NCBI RefSeq assembly: GCF_000621125.1
Contig: NZ_JHZC01000011.1
Location: 1 to 64,000, forward strand
Direction of reading: 5' to 3'
Origin: Maribacter antarcticus DSM 21422
Lineage (GTDB): Bacteria; Bacteroidota; Bacteroidia; Flavobacteriales; Flavobacteriaceae
DNA: 64,000 nt
The notes beneath the pieces were generated by a model. It made no database searches. It worked only from the letters and a program-made list of their open reading frames with translations, and was not told where the DNA came from. Of the stretch, positions 55,086-64,000 are shown piece after piece. Position numbers and translations under genes: made by a program. Every line of letters begins with the position of its first letter. Position 1 is the stretch's first letter.

Positions 55086-56420
55086 CTACTCGTTTTCTGA
55101 CAAAGGAATAGGAAGTTGGTTAAATATCTGGTCACCGGTTCTATCTATGGGTAGAGTGTTGGATAAACCGTACCGTCTTAGGTCAAAGAATCGATGATTT
55201 TCTGCCCAAAGTGAATACCGTCGTTGATTTAGCATTTCTGTAGTCAATGCATCTGCCGTAACTGGCCCGCTGTAGGCAGGTAGTGCCGCAGAAGTGCGTA
55301 TTATATTTAGTGCTGTTTCTGCTTCTGGCAAATCACTAGCTAATATATTTGCTTCGGCATAGACCAATATTAATTCTTCATTCCTAATGATAGCTATATC
55401 GGATACATTGGTTGCATACAATGTTGTTTCATGAGTACCGTTAAGATCATCTTGGCTGCTTGCATCTGGCCTAACCGCAGATTTTGCAGCTACCCTTGCA
55501 TCACCAGCTTCTGCTTCCGTAATCCAACTATTATGAACAATAAATTGATCACCGTTATTAGGTAAATCGGGTGTAGATGCCACTTTGAACATTGGATTCG
55601 GTTGGTCGCCTGCGCCTAATCCATAAATATGTTTAGGCCCTACATTCAAGTCGCCGGCAAGATCAAAATAAGAAGCGTTCAATGCGCTTAATACTCCTGC
55701 ACTGTCTCCATCATATAAAGCAGCTACAGCGGCTACAGCCCGGTTAAACTGTGCAAACGTACTCGGGGTGTCAAAACCTTCAAAACCGTCGCTAAGAGAG
55801 AAAGCAAAACTGTCGCCCGCATTACCTAGCTCGGTATTTGCTTCATCCAATAATGCCCTAATTGCATCCATGGCCGGGTCGAATTCTACGATTGGACCTA
55901 AATTTTCGGGATCAATCACCACTATCCTTGCTTTGCCATGCGCCTTAATTAATTGCACAAGCCGATACGCTTTCACTGTTTTTGCAAAACCGGAATACCC
56001 GCTTTGTTCTGCATCGCTTAACAACTCAGTATTCGCAGCTGCGTCTAGCAAGAGATTTACATTCTTAATGTTCCTGTAACTAGAATTCCATAAACCCGTA
56101 ACATAAAAACCATTAGGGTCTAGTGGTATCCCGTTTTTTCCAAGAACGTCACCTGTATTTCTTGGGTCGGCGTTAAAAACATATAATTCTCGTGCCATGG
56201 AACCCATTTGCGAAGTTGCACCTCCCAAACCGTTTCTTAAGGTAGATTCTATAGCCGTGACTAGTTCATTCAGTTGCCCTTTAGATGCATTTGCTCCCAC
56301 ACCATCTATACTGGGGCCATTAGGATCTACCACGGTATCAATGCTACAAGAAAACACTAGTAGTGCACATAGCAATGAAAATGACGATCGGGTTATTATT
56401 TTTGTATTATTTCTCATCAT
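55086..56420 (-). CDS. SusD/RagB-like lipoprotein (second pair)
   Basis: 444 residues from the ATG at 56420 (MMRNNTKIITRSSFSLLCAL), lipoprotein cysteine C25 (LLVFSCSID). SusD pattern: WNSSYRNIKNVNLLLDAA, GFAKTVKAYRLVQLIKAHG, and the C-terminal EELILVYAEANILASDLPEA, then RRYSLWAENHRFFDLRRYG. An in-frame ATG at 56441 overlaps the SusC stop and would add seven residues before the signal. It is a surface binding partner for the SusC protein encoded upstream. No enzymes lie nearby, so the substrate is open; peptides or glycans are possible. Confidence 0.92.
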   Translation of the reverse strand: MMRNNTKIITRSSFSLLCALLVFSCSIDTVVDPNGPSIDGVGANASKGQLNELVTAIESTLRNGLGGATSQMGSMARELYVFNADPRNTGDVLGKNGIPLDPNGFYVTGLWNSSYRNIKNVNLLLDAAANTELLSDAEQSGYSGFAKTVKAYRLVQLIKAHGKARIVVIDPENLGPIVEFDPAMDAIRALLDEANTELGNAGDSFAFSLSDGFEGFDTPSTFAQFNRAVAAVAALYDGDSAGVLSALNASYFDLAGDLNVGPKHIYGLGAGDQPNPMFKVASTPDLPNNGDQFIVHNSWITEAEAGDARVAAKSAVRPDASSQDDLNGTHETTLYATNVSDIAIIRNEELILVYAEANILASDLPEAETALNIIRTSAALPAYSGPVTADALTTEMLNQRRYSLWAENHRFFDLRRYGLSNTLPIDRTGDQIFNQLPIPLSENE

Positions 56421-56427
56421 CAATTTT

Positions 56428-59379
56428 TTAAAAGTTAACATTTAAGTGAAAGTACAACTGACGTGAACTTGGAAAAGGAGTTACTTCTATTCCTGTTGAC
56501 AAACCTCCACTTCCATTTACAGAAACCTCCGGATCATAGCTTGAATAATCTGTAACTAAGAATAAGTTTCTACCAGATATACCAAATTTAACGGCTTCAA
56601 CGGTCTCACCAAAAACATTGGCTACAATATCAGACGGCAACCTGTAATACACAGCCGCTTCACGTAATCTTAAGTAACCGGCTGGCTCCAGAAAACGCTG
56701 TCCGTTTGCAGGTATAGCCAATCTCGCTTGCCCTTCTGGAGTTTCCAAATCTGGGGTCACACCTCCTAAATCGGTTAAGAACTTAGAAAGGTTTAGGTTA
56801 TCCCCTCCTACTTTCATCTGAAAGATAAACGAAATATCGAACTGCTTAAACAAGGTAATGTTATTACTCCAGCCCATTTGATAGTCCGGTTCCGCTACGC
56901 CTATTTGTGTAGGTTCAGTAACCCCGTCACCATCCAAGTCCAAATTGGTAGCAAATTGGTTTACAGGTTTTCCTTCTTGAATAAAAATTGTTCCTAAGCC
57001 AAGTCCGAAACCTGCACCGGGCTGTGGAAACGCAGGCACGTCTAGTCGGGTCATTTCCGATCGGTTCCTAAACCAATTCAATCCTGTATTCCATTTAAAA
57101 TTTTCGTTTTCAACTACATCAGCTCTTAAAGCAAGTTCAATGCCCTTATTGACTAGATCGCCAAGGTTAGTCGTTTCTGAGGCAAATCCTGAAGAAGATG
57201 GTAAAGCCCTTGTTAGAATAAGATCGTTTACAGTTTTATTATAGTAAGTAGCTTCAAACGCTACTTTATTATCAAAAAGACCTAAATCGAAACCGACTTC
57301 AAATTCTGCAGAGGTTTCAGGTTCAATACCTGGATCTCCCTTGGATCCTAAAACCGACTGTCCAATAGCACCACCTATATTACTGGCACCTAAACTGGTA
57401 AAAGTAGCACCGAAGTTAGCAGGACTTCCTGTTTCTCCATACGCGGTTCTAAACTTCAACTGACTAATAGCTTCAACGTTCCAAAAATCAAAATTGGCAA
57501 CATTAACGGCTAACGAAGCTTTTGGAAAACCATAAAACTTATTGGGGTCACCATTTCTGCTGGACTTATCCAAACGATACCCTACGGTAGCAATAAACTG
57601 ATCTTTATAGTTTGCCTCTACTTGACCAAAATATCCAAAATCCTCTTCACTACTTAAAAATTGATCTATTTCCTGGTTCACAGAATTATCCACATTCGTT
57701 TGTCCAGCAGCTAATAAGGCTCCTCGGCTATTGACCAAATTAGCCTCTTGAGAAAGGTAGGTAATACCTGCTTGGGTAGTAAGACCTAAATCGCCATCCA
57801 TAGCATCATGGTTCCAAAGCATTATCGCCTGCCCATTAAACTGGGTAAAATTATTTTTTCCTTGAGCTATAAAACCGCCTTGGTTTCCTATCTGCGCCTG
57901 GTGCGTTTCTGGAACATATACATAGGTTTCGTTGGCTAAATAATCTAAACCACCGCTTAGAACAAATTTCACACGGTTTCTTTCCGTGGTCAATATTTTA
58001 GTATTTAAGGTCATCCCTTGAACAACACGATTGTTACTATCCTCATTTAAGGCATTGTCCCTGACAAAAATTGCATTACCAGAATAGTTTGGATTATTAG
58101 GATAATTCCCATTATCATCTGGGAATTGATTGTTCCAGGGTCTAGTAAACGCCAAGGTGTACCCATAACTAAGGCCACCCTCATTTTCATTACCTGTAAA
58201 ACTCCGGCTAGAATTACTTCTTGTAAAATTGGTACTAGAAGTAAAATCAAATACATCCGATATTTTATGCTCAATATTGGCTCGTAAAGTCAGTCGATCA
58301 AAACCAGTATTTTTAATTATACCTTCTTCGTCCCTAAAACCACCACCAATGTAGAATTTAGTTTTTTCATTACCTCCAGTAGCGTTCAACCTAGTATCGG
58401 TTATAAAACCGGTTTCGCCGTAAATAATATCCTCGTAATCGTATAATCTTCCATTTGCTGCTATCGTTGCCTCATACTTGGCTCGTTCGGCTGCGTTGAA
58501 CGTGCTCTCGACAGAGTCCGCAGTCCACGGTCGCATCCCTAATGGGTTAGCGATAGTGTTACTACCCACATCCTGACTAAAGCTGATTTTGGTCTTACCT
58601 GCCTGACCACGTTTGGTCGTAATCAATATAACACCAGCACCACCACGCTGACCATAAATAGCCGCTGCGGAAGATCCTTTTAGTATTTCAATATTCTGGA
58701 TATCGTTGGGATCTAAATCTGCCAATCTGTTTCCAGAATTTTCTTCGTTACCTCGGTTTGCACCGGATGCGAAACGTAAACCTGACGGAATCTCAACATT
58801 ATTGTAATACACCCCATCAACAATAATCAAGGGCTGGTTGTTACCGTTAATAGAAGAAATACCTCTAAGCCGTAAGGCGAAACCCCCACCTGGGGCACCA
58901 GAAGAAGAAGTGATATTAAGTCCTGGCACTTTTCCATAAAGCGCACCATCTACTGTAGTTTGCCCTGTTGTTCCTACTAACTCGTCAGCAGATACAGTAG
59001 CTACCGCATTGGCTAAATTTTCTCTTTTTACGGAAGATGCCAAGCCGGTAACGACCACTTCATCAAGACCGGTTACAGACTCGGCCAAGGTCATATTCAA
59101 AGTAGCTGCATCGGAAACCGTAATTAGTTTAGTAGCATATCCTATAGAAGAAAATACTAAGGTGAGCGGAAAGCTATCCACTGTTATGGTATAATTACCA
59201 TCAAAATCGGAAATTGTTCCGTTAGTGGTTCCTTTAACCACTACACTCGCCCCAGGTACAGGCACGTCCGTTTCATCGGAGACAACACCTTGTATTGTTC
59301 CTTGTGCCATCATAGTTAATGGCAACAAGAACAACACAAGTGCCATCGCGTTTTTGCGTAAAGCTTTTCTCATGTTCAT
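56428..59379 (-). CDS. SusC/RagA-like TonB-dependent transporter (second pair)
   Basis: 983 residues from the ATG at 59379 (MNMRKALRKNAMALVLFLLP) or 981 from 59373; the longer frame to 59409 puts extra residues before the signal peptide. A CarboxypepD_reg-like domain follows (TIQGVVSDETDVPVPGASVV), then a TonB-box-like LDEVVVTGLASSVKR, plug (LRLRGISSINGNNQPLIIVD, SSAAAIYGQRGGAGVILIT) and barrel ending HLNVNF. It lacks the STN domain of the island copy and has no sigma/FecR neighbour. It imports an unknown nutrient; SusD starts seven bases after its stop. Confidence 0.94.
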   Translation of the reverse strand: MNMRKALRKNAMALVLFLLPLTMMAQGTIQGVVSDETDVPVPGASVVVKGTTNGTISDFDGNYTITVDSFPLTLVFSSIGYATKLITVSDAATLNMTLAESVTGLDEVVVTGLASSVKRENLANAVATVSADELVGTTGQTTVDGALYGKVPGLNITSSSGAPGGGFALRLRGISSINGNNQPLIIVDGVYYNNVEIPSGLRFASGANRGNEENSGNRLADLDPNDIQNIEILKGSSAAAIYGQRGGAGVILITTKRGQAGKTKISFSQDVGSNTIANPLGMRPWTADSVESTFNAAERAKYEATIAANGRLYDYEDIIYGETGFITDTRLNATGGNEKTKFYIGGGFRDEEGIIKNTGFDRLTLRANIEHKISDVFDFTSSTNFTRSNSSRSFTGNENEGGLSYGYTLAFTRPWNNQFPDDNGNYPNNPNYSGNAIFVRDNALNEDSNNRVVQGMTLNTKILTTERNRVKFVLSGGLDYLANETYVYVPETHQAQIGNQGGFIAQGKNNFTQFNGQAIMLWNHDAMDGDLGLTTQAGITYLSQEANLVNSRGALLAAGQTNVDNSVNQEIDQFLSSEEDFGYFGQVEANYKDQFIATVGYRLDKSSRNGDPNKFYGFPKASLAVNVANFDFWNVEAISQLKFRTAYGETGSPANFGATFTSLGASNIGGAIGQSVLGSKGDPGIEPETSAEFEVGFDLGLFDNKVAFEATYYNKTVNDLILTRALPSSSGFASETTNLGDLVNKGIELALRADVVENENFKWNTGLNWFRNRSEMTRLDVPAFPQPGAGFGLGLGTIFIQEGKPVNQFATNLDLDGDGVTEPTQIGVAEPDYQMGWSNNITLFKQFDISFIFQMKVGGDNLNLSKFLTDLGGVTPDLETPEGQARLAIPANGQRFLEPAGYLRLREAAVYYRLPSDIVANVFGETVEAVKFGISGRNLFLVTDYSSYDPEVSVNGSGGLSTGIEVTPFPSSRQLYFHLNVNF

Positions 59380-59409
59380 ATAGGTTTGATTTAGTAAATA
59401 TAAATCCAA

Positions 59410-60000
59410 GGTAAAAAAAGATTTAAAATATCCTTAATACTTTTTGCCAATTTTTTTAAGATTTATATCATATTCTTAAATTTCACCTATTATAAAGCAT
59501 TATCCTTATTATTTTCCATAAAAAAAATCATAAAACCAGTTTACAATGAAATCATCGCAAGCAGTAAACTCATCTTAAAATAAATAAATAGCCTATTCTA
59601 AGGGGATAGAAAGTAATTCAAGGGGGCAATGCACCTTAAGATGAATCATCCAGAATAAAAAAGTTCTAAAACTAAACCTTGCTGAAGGCACTTAGGCTAA
59701 CTACACATAAGAAACCTATTACTAAATGGTGGTAGGCGAACAACTACAGTAGTGCAGCAAGAAAATTAAACAAATATCCCAGTAAAGTGTTCCAGAGCAT
59801 CCATTCTAAAAACGACTAAACACCAGAAACTATACTTACTGCAATTAAACTAGAAGCCGATAAACGATTTATTCTATTTAAAAAAAGGCATATTTACAAC
59901 GGAATGTAATAAGGAAATAAGCATAATCATGTATGCACAAACAAAACAGCTAAGCATGTGTTTTCGTATTAGCGGATATAAGTGTGTAGATTGCGTTCAT
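59410..60000. other. Gene-free stretch upstream of the second SusC gene
   Basis: AT-rich, no convincing frame, RNA or repeat. It must contain the promoter of the second SusC/SusD pair, but no clear TAnnTTTG element was identified. Confidence 0.4.
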
Positions 60001-60028
60001 AAAAAAACCCATACAATTATGCACGGGC
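60001..60028 (-). terminator. Terminator after the MORN-like gene
   Basis: On the minus strand CCCGTGCA pairs with TGTATGGG (two G-T pairs) around a TAAT loop, followed by seven Ts. It lies about 25 bases after the stop. Confidence 0.65.
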
Positions 60029-60053
60029 TTTCATTATTGGAAAAATATTCTAC

Positions 60054-60401
60054 TTAATTCTTAACTACAGCACTAGAACTTTTACTGTTGGTTACAGCAG
60101 CAATTTTATTATTGCTGAAGTTTACTTCTTTTACGGAATCACCTTCCCAAAACATCCATGTTCCAGTTTTTGCGCCCCTTGTATAGTTACCCATTGCTAT
60201 TTTATCGCCTTTTTCATTGAACATCTTCCACTCACCATCTAACTTCTCGTTCATAAAGTAACCCTGTTGTGAAACTTCTCCATTGGTGTGAAAGTACGTA
60301 GCTTTAACTTTACTTCCTTCTTTTTCAAACGTAGGTTCTACGTCCTGGGCCACGGCACCGAAAGTGAACGTAATCATCAAAATAAATATCAACTTCTTCA
60401 T
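60054..60401 (-). CDS. Secreted MORN/YwqK-like protein
   Basis: 115 residues from the ATG at 60401 (MKKLIFILMITFTFGAVAQD, signal peptide); the earlier in-frame start at 60437 adds 12 residues and is unlikely. The mature protein has three MORN-type repeats: KATYFHTNGEVSQQGYFM, KLDGEWKMFNEKGDKIAMG, and GAKTGTWMFWEGDSVKEVNF. Families with this pattern are sometimes labelled YwqK antitoxins, but nothing here suggests a toxin pair. Probably an envelope protein of unknown role. Confidence 0.85.
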   Translation of the reverse strand: MKKLIFILMITFTFGAVAQDVEPTFEKEGSKVKATYFHTNGEVSQQGYFMNEKLDGEWKMFNEKGDKIAMGNYTRGAKTGTWMFWEGDSVKEVNFSNNKIAAVTNSKSSSAVVKN

Positions 60402-60628
60402 AACTATCTTCTTTAATTCTGTTCTTTTACTTAACAATAACGTTACAAATATAGAGTTATTTGAAGCTAAATCAATAATTACCTAACTTTTAATTTACAT
60501 TAAATTTACATTGTAACTATAACATGTTCTATTATAGCTGTTTAAATTATTACCCAATTATATATTGTAGTAATTGTTCAACCATTAAAACCAACCAGAG
60601 TTATACACCTTTAATGGATGAGACTTCT

Positions 60629-60636
60629 TAAATTTG
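60629..60636 (+). promoter_or_regulatory. -7 promoter element of aspS
   Basis: TAAATTTG matches TAnnTTTG and lies 22 bases before the aspS ATG, a normal distance for a short leader. Confidence 0.5.
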
Positions 60637-60658
60637 CCCTTTATTCAAAGAAAAGAAC

Positions 60659-62437
60659 ATGTACAGAAGCCATTCCTGCGGAGAGTTAAGAGAATCACAT
60701 ATCAACCAAGGCGTTACCCTATCTGGTTGGGTAGCTAAAACAAGGGATAAAGGTTTTGTAGTTTGGATTGACCTTCGTGATCGCGACGGTATAACACAAT
60801 TGGTTTTCGATGCGGATAGAACAGCGCCCAAATTATTGGAACAGGCAAGAAACCTTGGCCGTGAATTTGTTATTCAGATTAAAGGAACAGTTATAGAGCG
60901 CGCCTCTAAAAACGACAATATTCCAACTGGACAGATAGAGATATTAGTAGAAAAACTTCTCGTACTCAACGAATCCAAAACTCCTCCATTTACTATAGAA
61001 AATGAAACGGATGGTGGGGAAGACCTGCGAATGAAGTACCGCTACTTGGATATTCGCAGAAATCCGGTAAAGAATAACCTGATATTTAGAAGTAAAGTGG
61101 CAATGGAGGTACGGAAATACCTTTCCGAGCAAGAATTCATAGAGGTTGAAACACCGTATTTAATAAAATCTACCCCAGAGGGCGCACGCGATTTTGTGGT
61201 TCCTAGCCGCATGAACGAAGGGCAATTCTACGCACTTCCGCAATCACCGCAAACCTTTAAGCAGTTATTGATGGTAGGGGGACTGGACAAATACTTCCAA
61301 ATCGTAAAATGTTTTAGGGACGAAGATTTACGGGCGGACAGGCAGCCAGAATTTACTCAGATAGACTGCGAAATGGCCTTTGTGGAACAGGAGGATATTC
61401 TGAATACGTTCGAAGGCCTTACAAAACACCTCTTAAAAACCATTAAAGATATAGACGTAGCCAACTTTCCTAGAATGACGTATGATGAAGCTATGGCAAC
61501 ATACGGGAACGACAAACCAGATATTCGTTTTGGAATGGAGTTTGGGGAAATGAACGAAGTTACACAACACAAAGAATTTAAGGTCTTCAATGACGCGGAA
61601 TTGGTCGTAGGTATTGCCGTTCCTGGAGCAAATACGTATACAAGAAAGGAAATTGATAAACTTATAGATTGGGTAAAGCGACCACAAGTAGGGGCTTTAG
61701 GAATGATCTATTGCAGGTATAATGACGACGGGAGTTTTAAATCTTCCGTAGATAAATTCTACAATCAAGAAGATTTGGCTAAATGGGCTGATGCAACAGG
61801 CGCTAAACCGGGCGACTTAATCTGCATACTTTCGGGGGTTACGAATAAAGTCAGGGGGCAATTGAGTGCTTTACGAATGGAGCTAGCAACTCGTTTAGGT
61901 TTACGAAAAAACACAGAATTCGCACCTTTATGGGTCATAGATTTTCCTTTATTGGAGCTGGATGAAGAAACAGGGCACTACCACGCCATGCACCATCCTT
62001 TTACCTCTCCAAAACCAGGACAATTGGAACTACTGGAAACAGATCCAGGAGCAGTGCGCGCCAATGCCTATGATTTGGTACTGAACGGTAATGAAATAGG
62101 CGGAGGTTCTATTCGTATTCACGATAAAGAAACTCAGGCTACCATGTTCAAACATTTAGGCTTTACGCCCGAAGAAGCAAAAGCACAATTCGGCTTTCTG
62201 ATGGATGCCTTCCAATACGGCGCGCCACCGCACGGTGGAATTGCTTTTGGTTTAGATAGATTAGTTGCTATTTTGGGCGGACAGGAAACCATACGTGACT
62301 TTATTGCCTTCCCTAAAAATAACAGCGGACGTGATGTCATGATTGATGCTCCTGCTGCAATTGATGATGCGCAATTAAAAGAATTGAGTTTGAAATTAGA
62401 TATAAAAAAACATGAGCCAAGGACTCTAGACCAATAG
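60659..62437 (+). CDS. aspS: Aspartyl-tRNA synthetase
   Basis: 592 residues. N-terminal OB-fold for the anticodon ([20 protein letters not shown]), class II motif 2 region ([20 protein letters not shown]), the AspRS mark [18 protein letters not shown], the bacterial insertion domain in the middle, and motif 3 ([15 protein letters not shown]). It charges tRNA-Asp with aspartate. Normal bacterial length. Discriminating versus nondiscriminating (Asp/Asn) behaviour cannot be read by eye. Confidence 0.97.
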   Translation: MYRSHSCGELRESHINQGVTLSGWVAKTRDKGFVVWIDLRDRDGITQLVFDADRTAPKLLEQARNLGREFVIQIKGTVIERASKNDNIPTGQIEILVEKLLVLNESKTPPFTIENETDGGEDLRMKYRYLDIRRNPVKNNLIFRSKVAMEVRKYLSEQEFIEVETPYLIKSTPEGARDFVVPSRMNEGQFYALPQSPQTFKQLLMVGGLDKYFQIVKCFRDEDLRADRQPEFTQIDCEMAFVEQEDILNTFEGLTKHLLKTIKDIDVANFPRMTYDEAMATYGNDKPDIRFGMEFGEMNEVTQHKEFKVFNDAELVVGIAVPGANTYTRKEIDKLIDWVKRPQVGALGMIYCRYNDDGSFKSSVDKFYNQEDLAKWADATGAKPGDLICILSGVTNKVRGQLSALRMELATRLGLRKNTEFAPLWVIDFPLLELDEETGHYHAMHHPFTSPKPGQLELLETDPGAVRANAYDLVLNGNEIGGGSIRIHDKETQATMFKHLGFTPEEAKAQFGFLMDAFQYGAPPHGGIAFGLDRLVAILGGQETIRDFIAFPKNNSGRDVMIDAPAAIDDAQLKELSLKLDIKKHEPRTLDQ

Positions 62438-62653
62438 AATCAATCATAAAGATATTTTATTGAATGCACTAGGGTGGATGGAAAGTTTCAAATTCAAGCT
62501 TTAAGCGCAAGGTTTCCCTCCTAGTAAGGCGATGCTGCGTTAGCAGTAGGCGAGCCAATGGAATGGCAAATGAGGGGTCCTTTTTGGTTTTAAAAACTGT
62601 TAGAAATCTGTGAGATGTTCACCACAAAACAACAAATTAACTATTTTTAAAAC

Positions 62654-63304
62654 ATGAAATTACTACTACTGGGCGCAACAGGTAGAACTGGCAAACACGT
62701 TTTAAACTATGCTTTAGAAAAAGGCTATCACGTATCTTGTCTTGCGCGAAAACCGGAACGGTTGCCAACTCACCATAACCTATCAGTTTTTGAAGGAAAC
62801 CCAACCAATTCTGTCGATTTACAAAAAGCAATGGAAGGGTGCAAAGCAGTTGTCAGCGTATTGAATATTTCTAGAATTTCAGATTTTCCTTGGGCCAACC
62901 TTAGAACACCAAAAACTTTTCTTTCGGACTCCATGGCTAACCTTATAGCTCTTGCAGAGAAAAACACTATTAACAAATTCGTGCTTTGCTCCGCTTGGGG
63001 GGTGCGAGAAACAAGAAACGATATTCCCTTTTGGTTCCGATGGACGATTAAATACAGCAACATAAAATATGCCTATTTAGACCATGAAAAGCAAGAGGAA
63101 CTGCTAAGGAAATCGAATATAAATCACACTATTGTGCGGCCTGTTGGCTTAACCAACTTCAATAAAAAAATAGATATCTTGGAGAGTAAGAACAATGAAC
63201 CCAAACCCCAATTATTTATTTCTAGAAAAGCAGTTGCGACGTTTCTGGTGGGTTGTTTGGACAGCGAAACCAAAAGAAAAATAGTTACTATTTCGAATTC
63301 ATAA
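62654..63304 (+). CDS. NAD(P)-binding NmrA/SDR-like protein
   Basis: 216 residues. N-terminal dinucleotide motif LLLGATGRTGKHVLNYAL, then LARKPERLP as the likely NADP-preference region, GCKAVVSVLNI, and NKFVLCSAWGVRETRND. The C-terminal part keeps the YAYLDHEKQEELLRKSNI and IVRPVGLTNF steps of NmrA-like proteins (NAD(P)H-binding, PF13460 type). Role unknown: reductase or redox sensor. It stands alone after aspS. Confidence 0.85.
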   Translation: MKLLLLGATGRTGKHVLNYALEKGYHVSCLARKPERLPTHHNLSVFEGNPTNSVDLQKAMEGCKAVVSVLNISRISDFPWANLRTPKTFLSDSMANLIALAEKNTINKFVLCSAWGVRETRNDIPFWFRWTIKYSNIKYAYLDHEKQEELLRKSNINHTIVRPVGLTNFNKKIDILESKNNEPKPQLFISRKAVATFLVGCLDSETKRKIVTISNS

Positions 63305-63341
63305 TTAAGAAAAAATTAAAATTCACTTATTCTTAAAGAGA

Positions 63342-63789
63342 TGAAAAAATGGGTTAAAATTTTACTTTTACGCTGTTAAATATCGGGCTATTACTAGGTG
63401 GCCTCTATTTTTATTCTTGGTATATGTATAACAAAAGATATGTTCCCTCACAAGATAGATACAGGGAATGTATCGCTTATATAAATGCAGACACCTCACT
63501 ACTATCCGAAGGGTTTCAAACATGTGGCGACTATATCTTTGATTATTACAACCCTGAGCGACCTACATAGAATACTGGCTAAAATAGACTCCGAAAGTAT
63601 ATCCTTTATCATTATAAAAACAATGGGTATATCGATTCTGGATATTTAAATATCCGTTTTGTAATTAATTGTAAAGAAGAAACAGGCAGATATATTATTC
63701 ATGGAAATGATTTAAACCTAATACCAAAAAAATTCGACCACAAATTAAAGGAACAACTTTATAAGCTCACCTCGTCATTAGAAAAATAG
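63342..63789 (+). pseudogene. Broken gene for a small membrane protein
   Basis: ATG AAA AAA TGG begins MKKWVK, then a frameshift leads to FTFTLLNIGLLLGGLYFYSW, NKRYVPSQDRYRECIAYI and FQTCGDYIFDYYNPERPT and a stop; a second shift restores HYKNNGYIDSGYLNIRFVIN, ETGRYIIHGNDLNLIPKKFD and HKLKEQLYKLTSSLEK with TAG at about 63789. So one signal/anchor protein of about 145 residues is interrupted at least twice. I recognise the NGYIDSGYLN-RF-VINC tail only as recurrent in Flavobacteriia. No named family. Confidence 0.6.
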
Positions 63790-63796
63790 AATCCTA

Positions 63797-64000
63797 ATGT
63801 TATACGTGGCAACAAGGTTAATTGCTATATGTACCTATTATACAGCATTGAAAATAGAGAGATCACAGAAACTATTCCTTAGCCTAGTCCTATTTTCACT
63901 ATTATTTTCCTGTAAAACAAAAGACGAAAAAATAGGGACAGCGATGGAATTTGGCAAACGCGCAAATTACCAAGGCACCCCTATGCATGAAAGCATTCGC
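63797..64000 (+). CDS. Lipoprotein of unknown function, cut by the right edge
   Basis: Open frame to the edge. A lipoprotein signal is visible (SLVLFSLLFSCKTKDEK). The start could be ATG at 63797 or, better placed for the signal, TTG at 63848 (KIERSQKLFLSLVLFSLLF following). The mature part (GTAMEFGKRANYQGTPMHES) is too short to assign. Confidence 0.5.
   Translation, partial: MLYVATRLIAICTYYTALKIERSQKLFLSLVLFSLLFSCKTKDEKIGTAMEFGKRANYQGTPMHESIR

Noticed and set aside
60054-60401. Antitoxin of a toxin-antitoxin pair (YwqK label)
   Set aside because: The protein has a signal peptide and MORN repeats and there is no toxin-like neighbour; it is an envelope protein.

Overview
The window looks like a chromosomal segment of a marine, aerobic Flavobacteriaceae bacterium (Bacteroidota; Maribacter/Zobellia/Arenibacter-like, a guess from gene style). 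The pointers are AT-rich DNA, two SusC/SusD pairs, a FecI/FecR-type sigma/anti-sigma cascade, DUF2141 and DUF423 proteins, a lycopene cyclase beside a prenyl diphosphate synthase, and TAnnTTTG promoter boxes.

Layout. (1) 1-4 kb: a minus-strand set (Cys-rich small protein, methyltransferase, flavodoxin running off the left edge) faces a DUF6686-like gene; a broken outer-membrane barrel gene and an intact Fur-family regulator follow. This reads as an iron-limitation neighbourhood. (2) 4.5-5.4 kb: decayed mobile-element genes. (3) 5.5-29.3 kb: a probable genomic island. A 3' fragment of tRNA-Asn with its own terminator (5496-5583) lies next to a decayed integrase, and an intact tRNA-Asn(GTT) lies at 29262-29335 in the same orientation; they share 33 identical bases. 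Between them sit (3a) one minus-strand polysaccharide-utilisation-type locus: ECF sigma, FecR, SusC with STN domain, SusD, PIG-L deacetylase, FHS sugar permease, ROK kinase, YetA/exo-rhamnogalacturonan-lyase-like lipoprotein, cysteine-dioxygenase-like protein and a sodium/solute symporter; (3b) remnants of TolC-type and CDF-type metal efflux genes; (3c) a compact unit made of a triple-CHRD/cupredoxin lipoprotein, an OB-fold protein, a YceI protein and a DUF5777 barrel, facing a membrane-anchored sensor with a LytTR DNA-binding domain.

(4) 29.3-46.7 kb: mostly housekeeping. RseP-type protease, SCO protein, FeoA-FeoB plus a tiny Cys-rich Feo partner, a carboxypeptidase-regulatory-like secreted protein, a sigma/anti-sigma (zinc finger plus HEAT) operon with two DUF4097-like proteins, DUF423, DUF2141, a DtxR/MntR regulator, a large lipoprotein of unknown function, lycopene cyclase and GGPP synthase. 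(5) 46.8-54.6 kb: an ECF sigma factor with a small membrane partner, then a TetR-TolC-MFP-RND efflux operon with a candidate operator. (6) 55-64 kb: a second SusC/SusD pair without nearby enzymes, a MORN-like secreted protein, AspRS, an NAD(P)-binding protein, a broken small gene and a lipoprotein cut by the right edge.

The most unusual content is the CHRD3-cupredoxin/sensor-LytTR unit in the island and the island boundaries themselves. All functions are read from sequence by eye; no database search was run.
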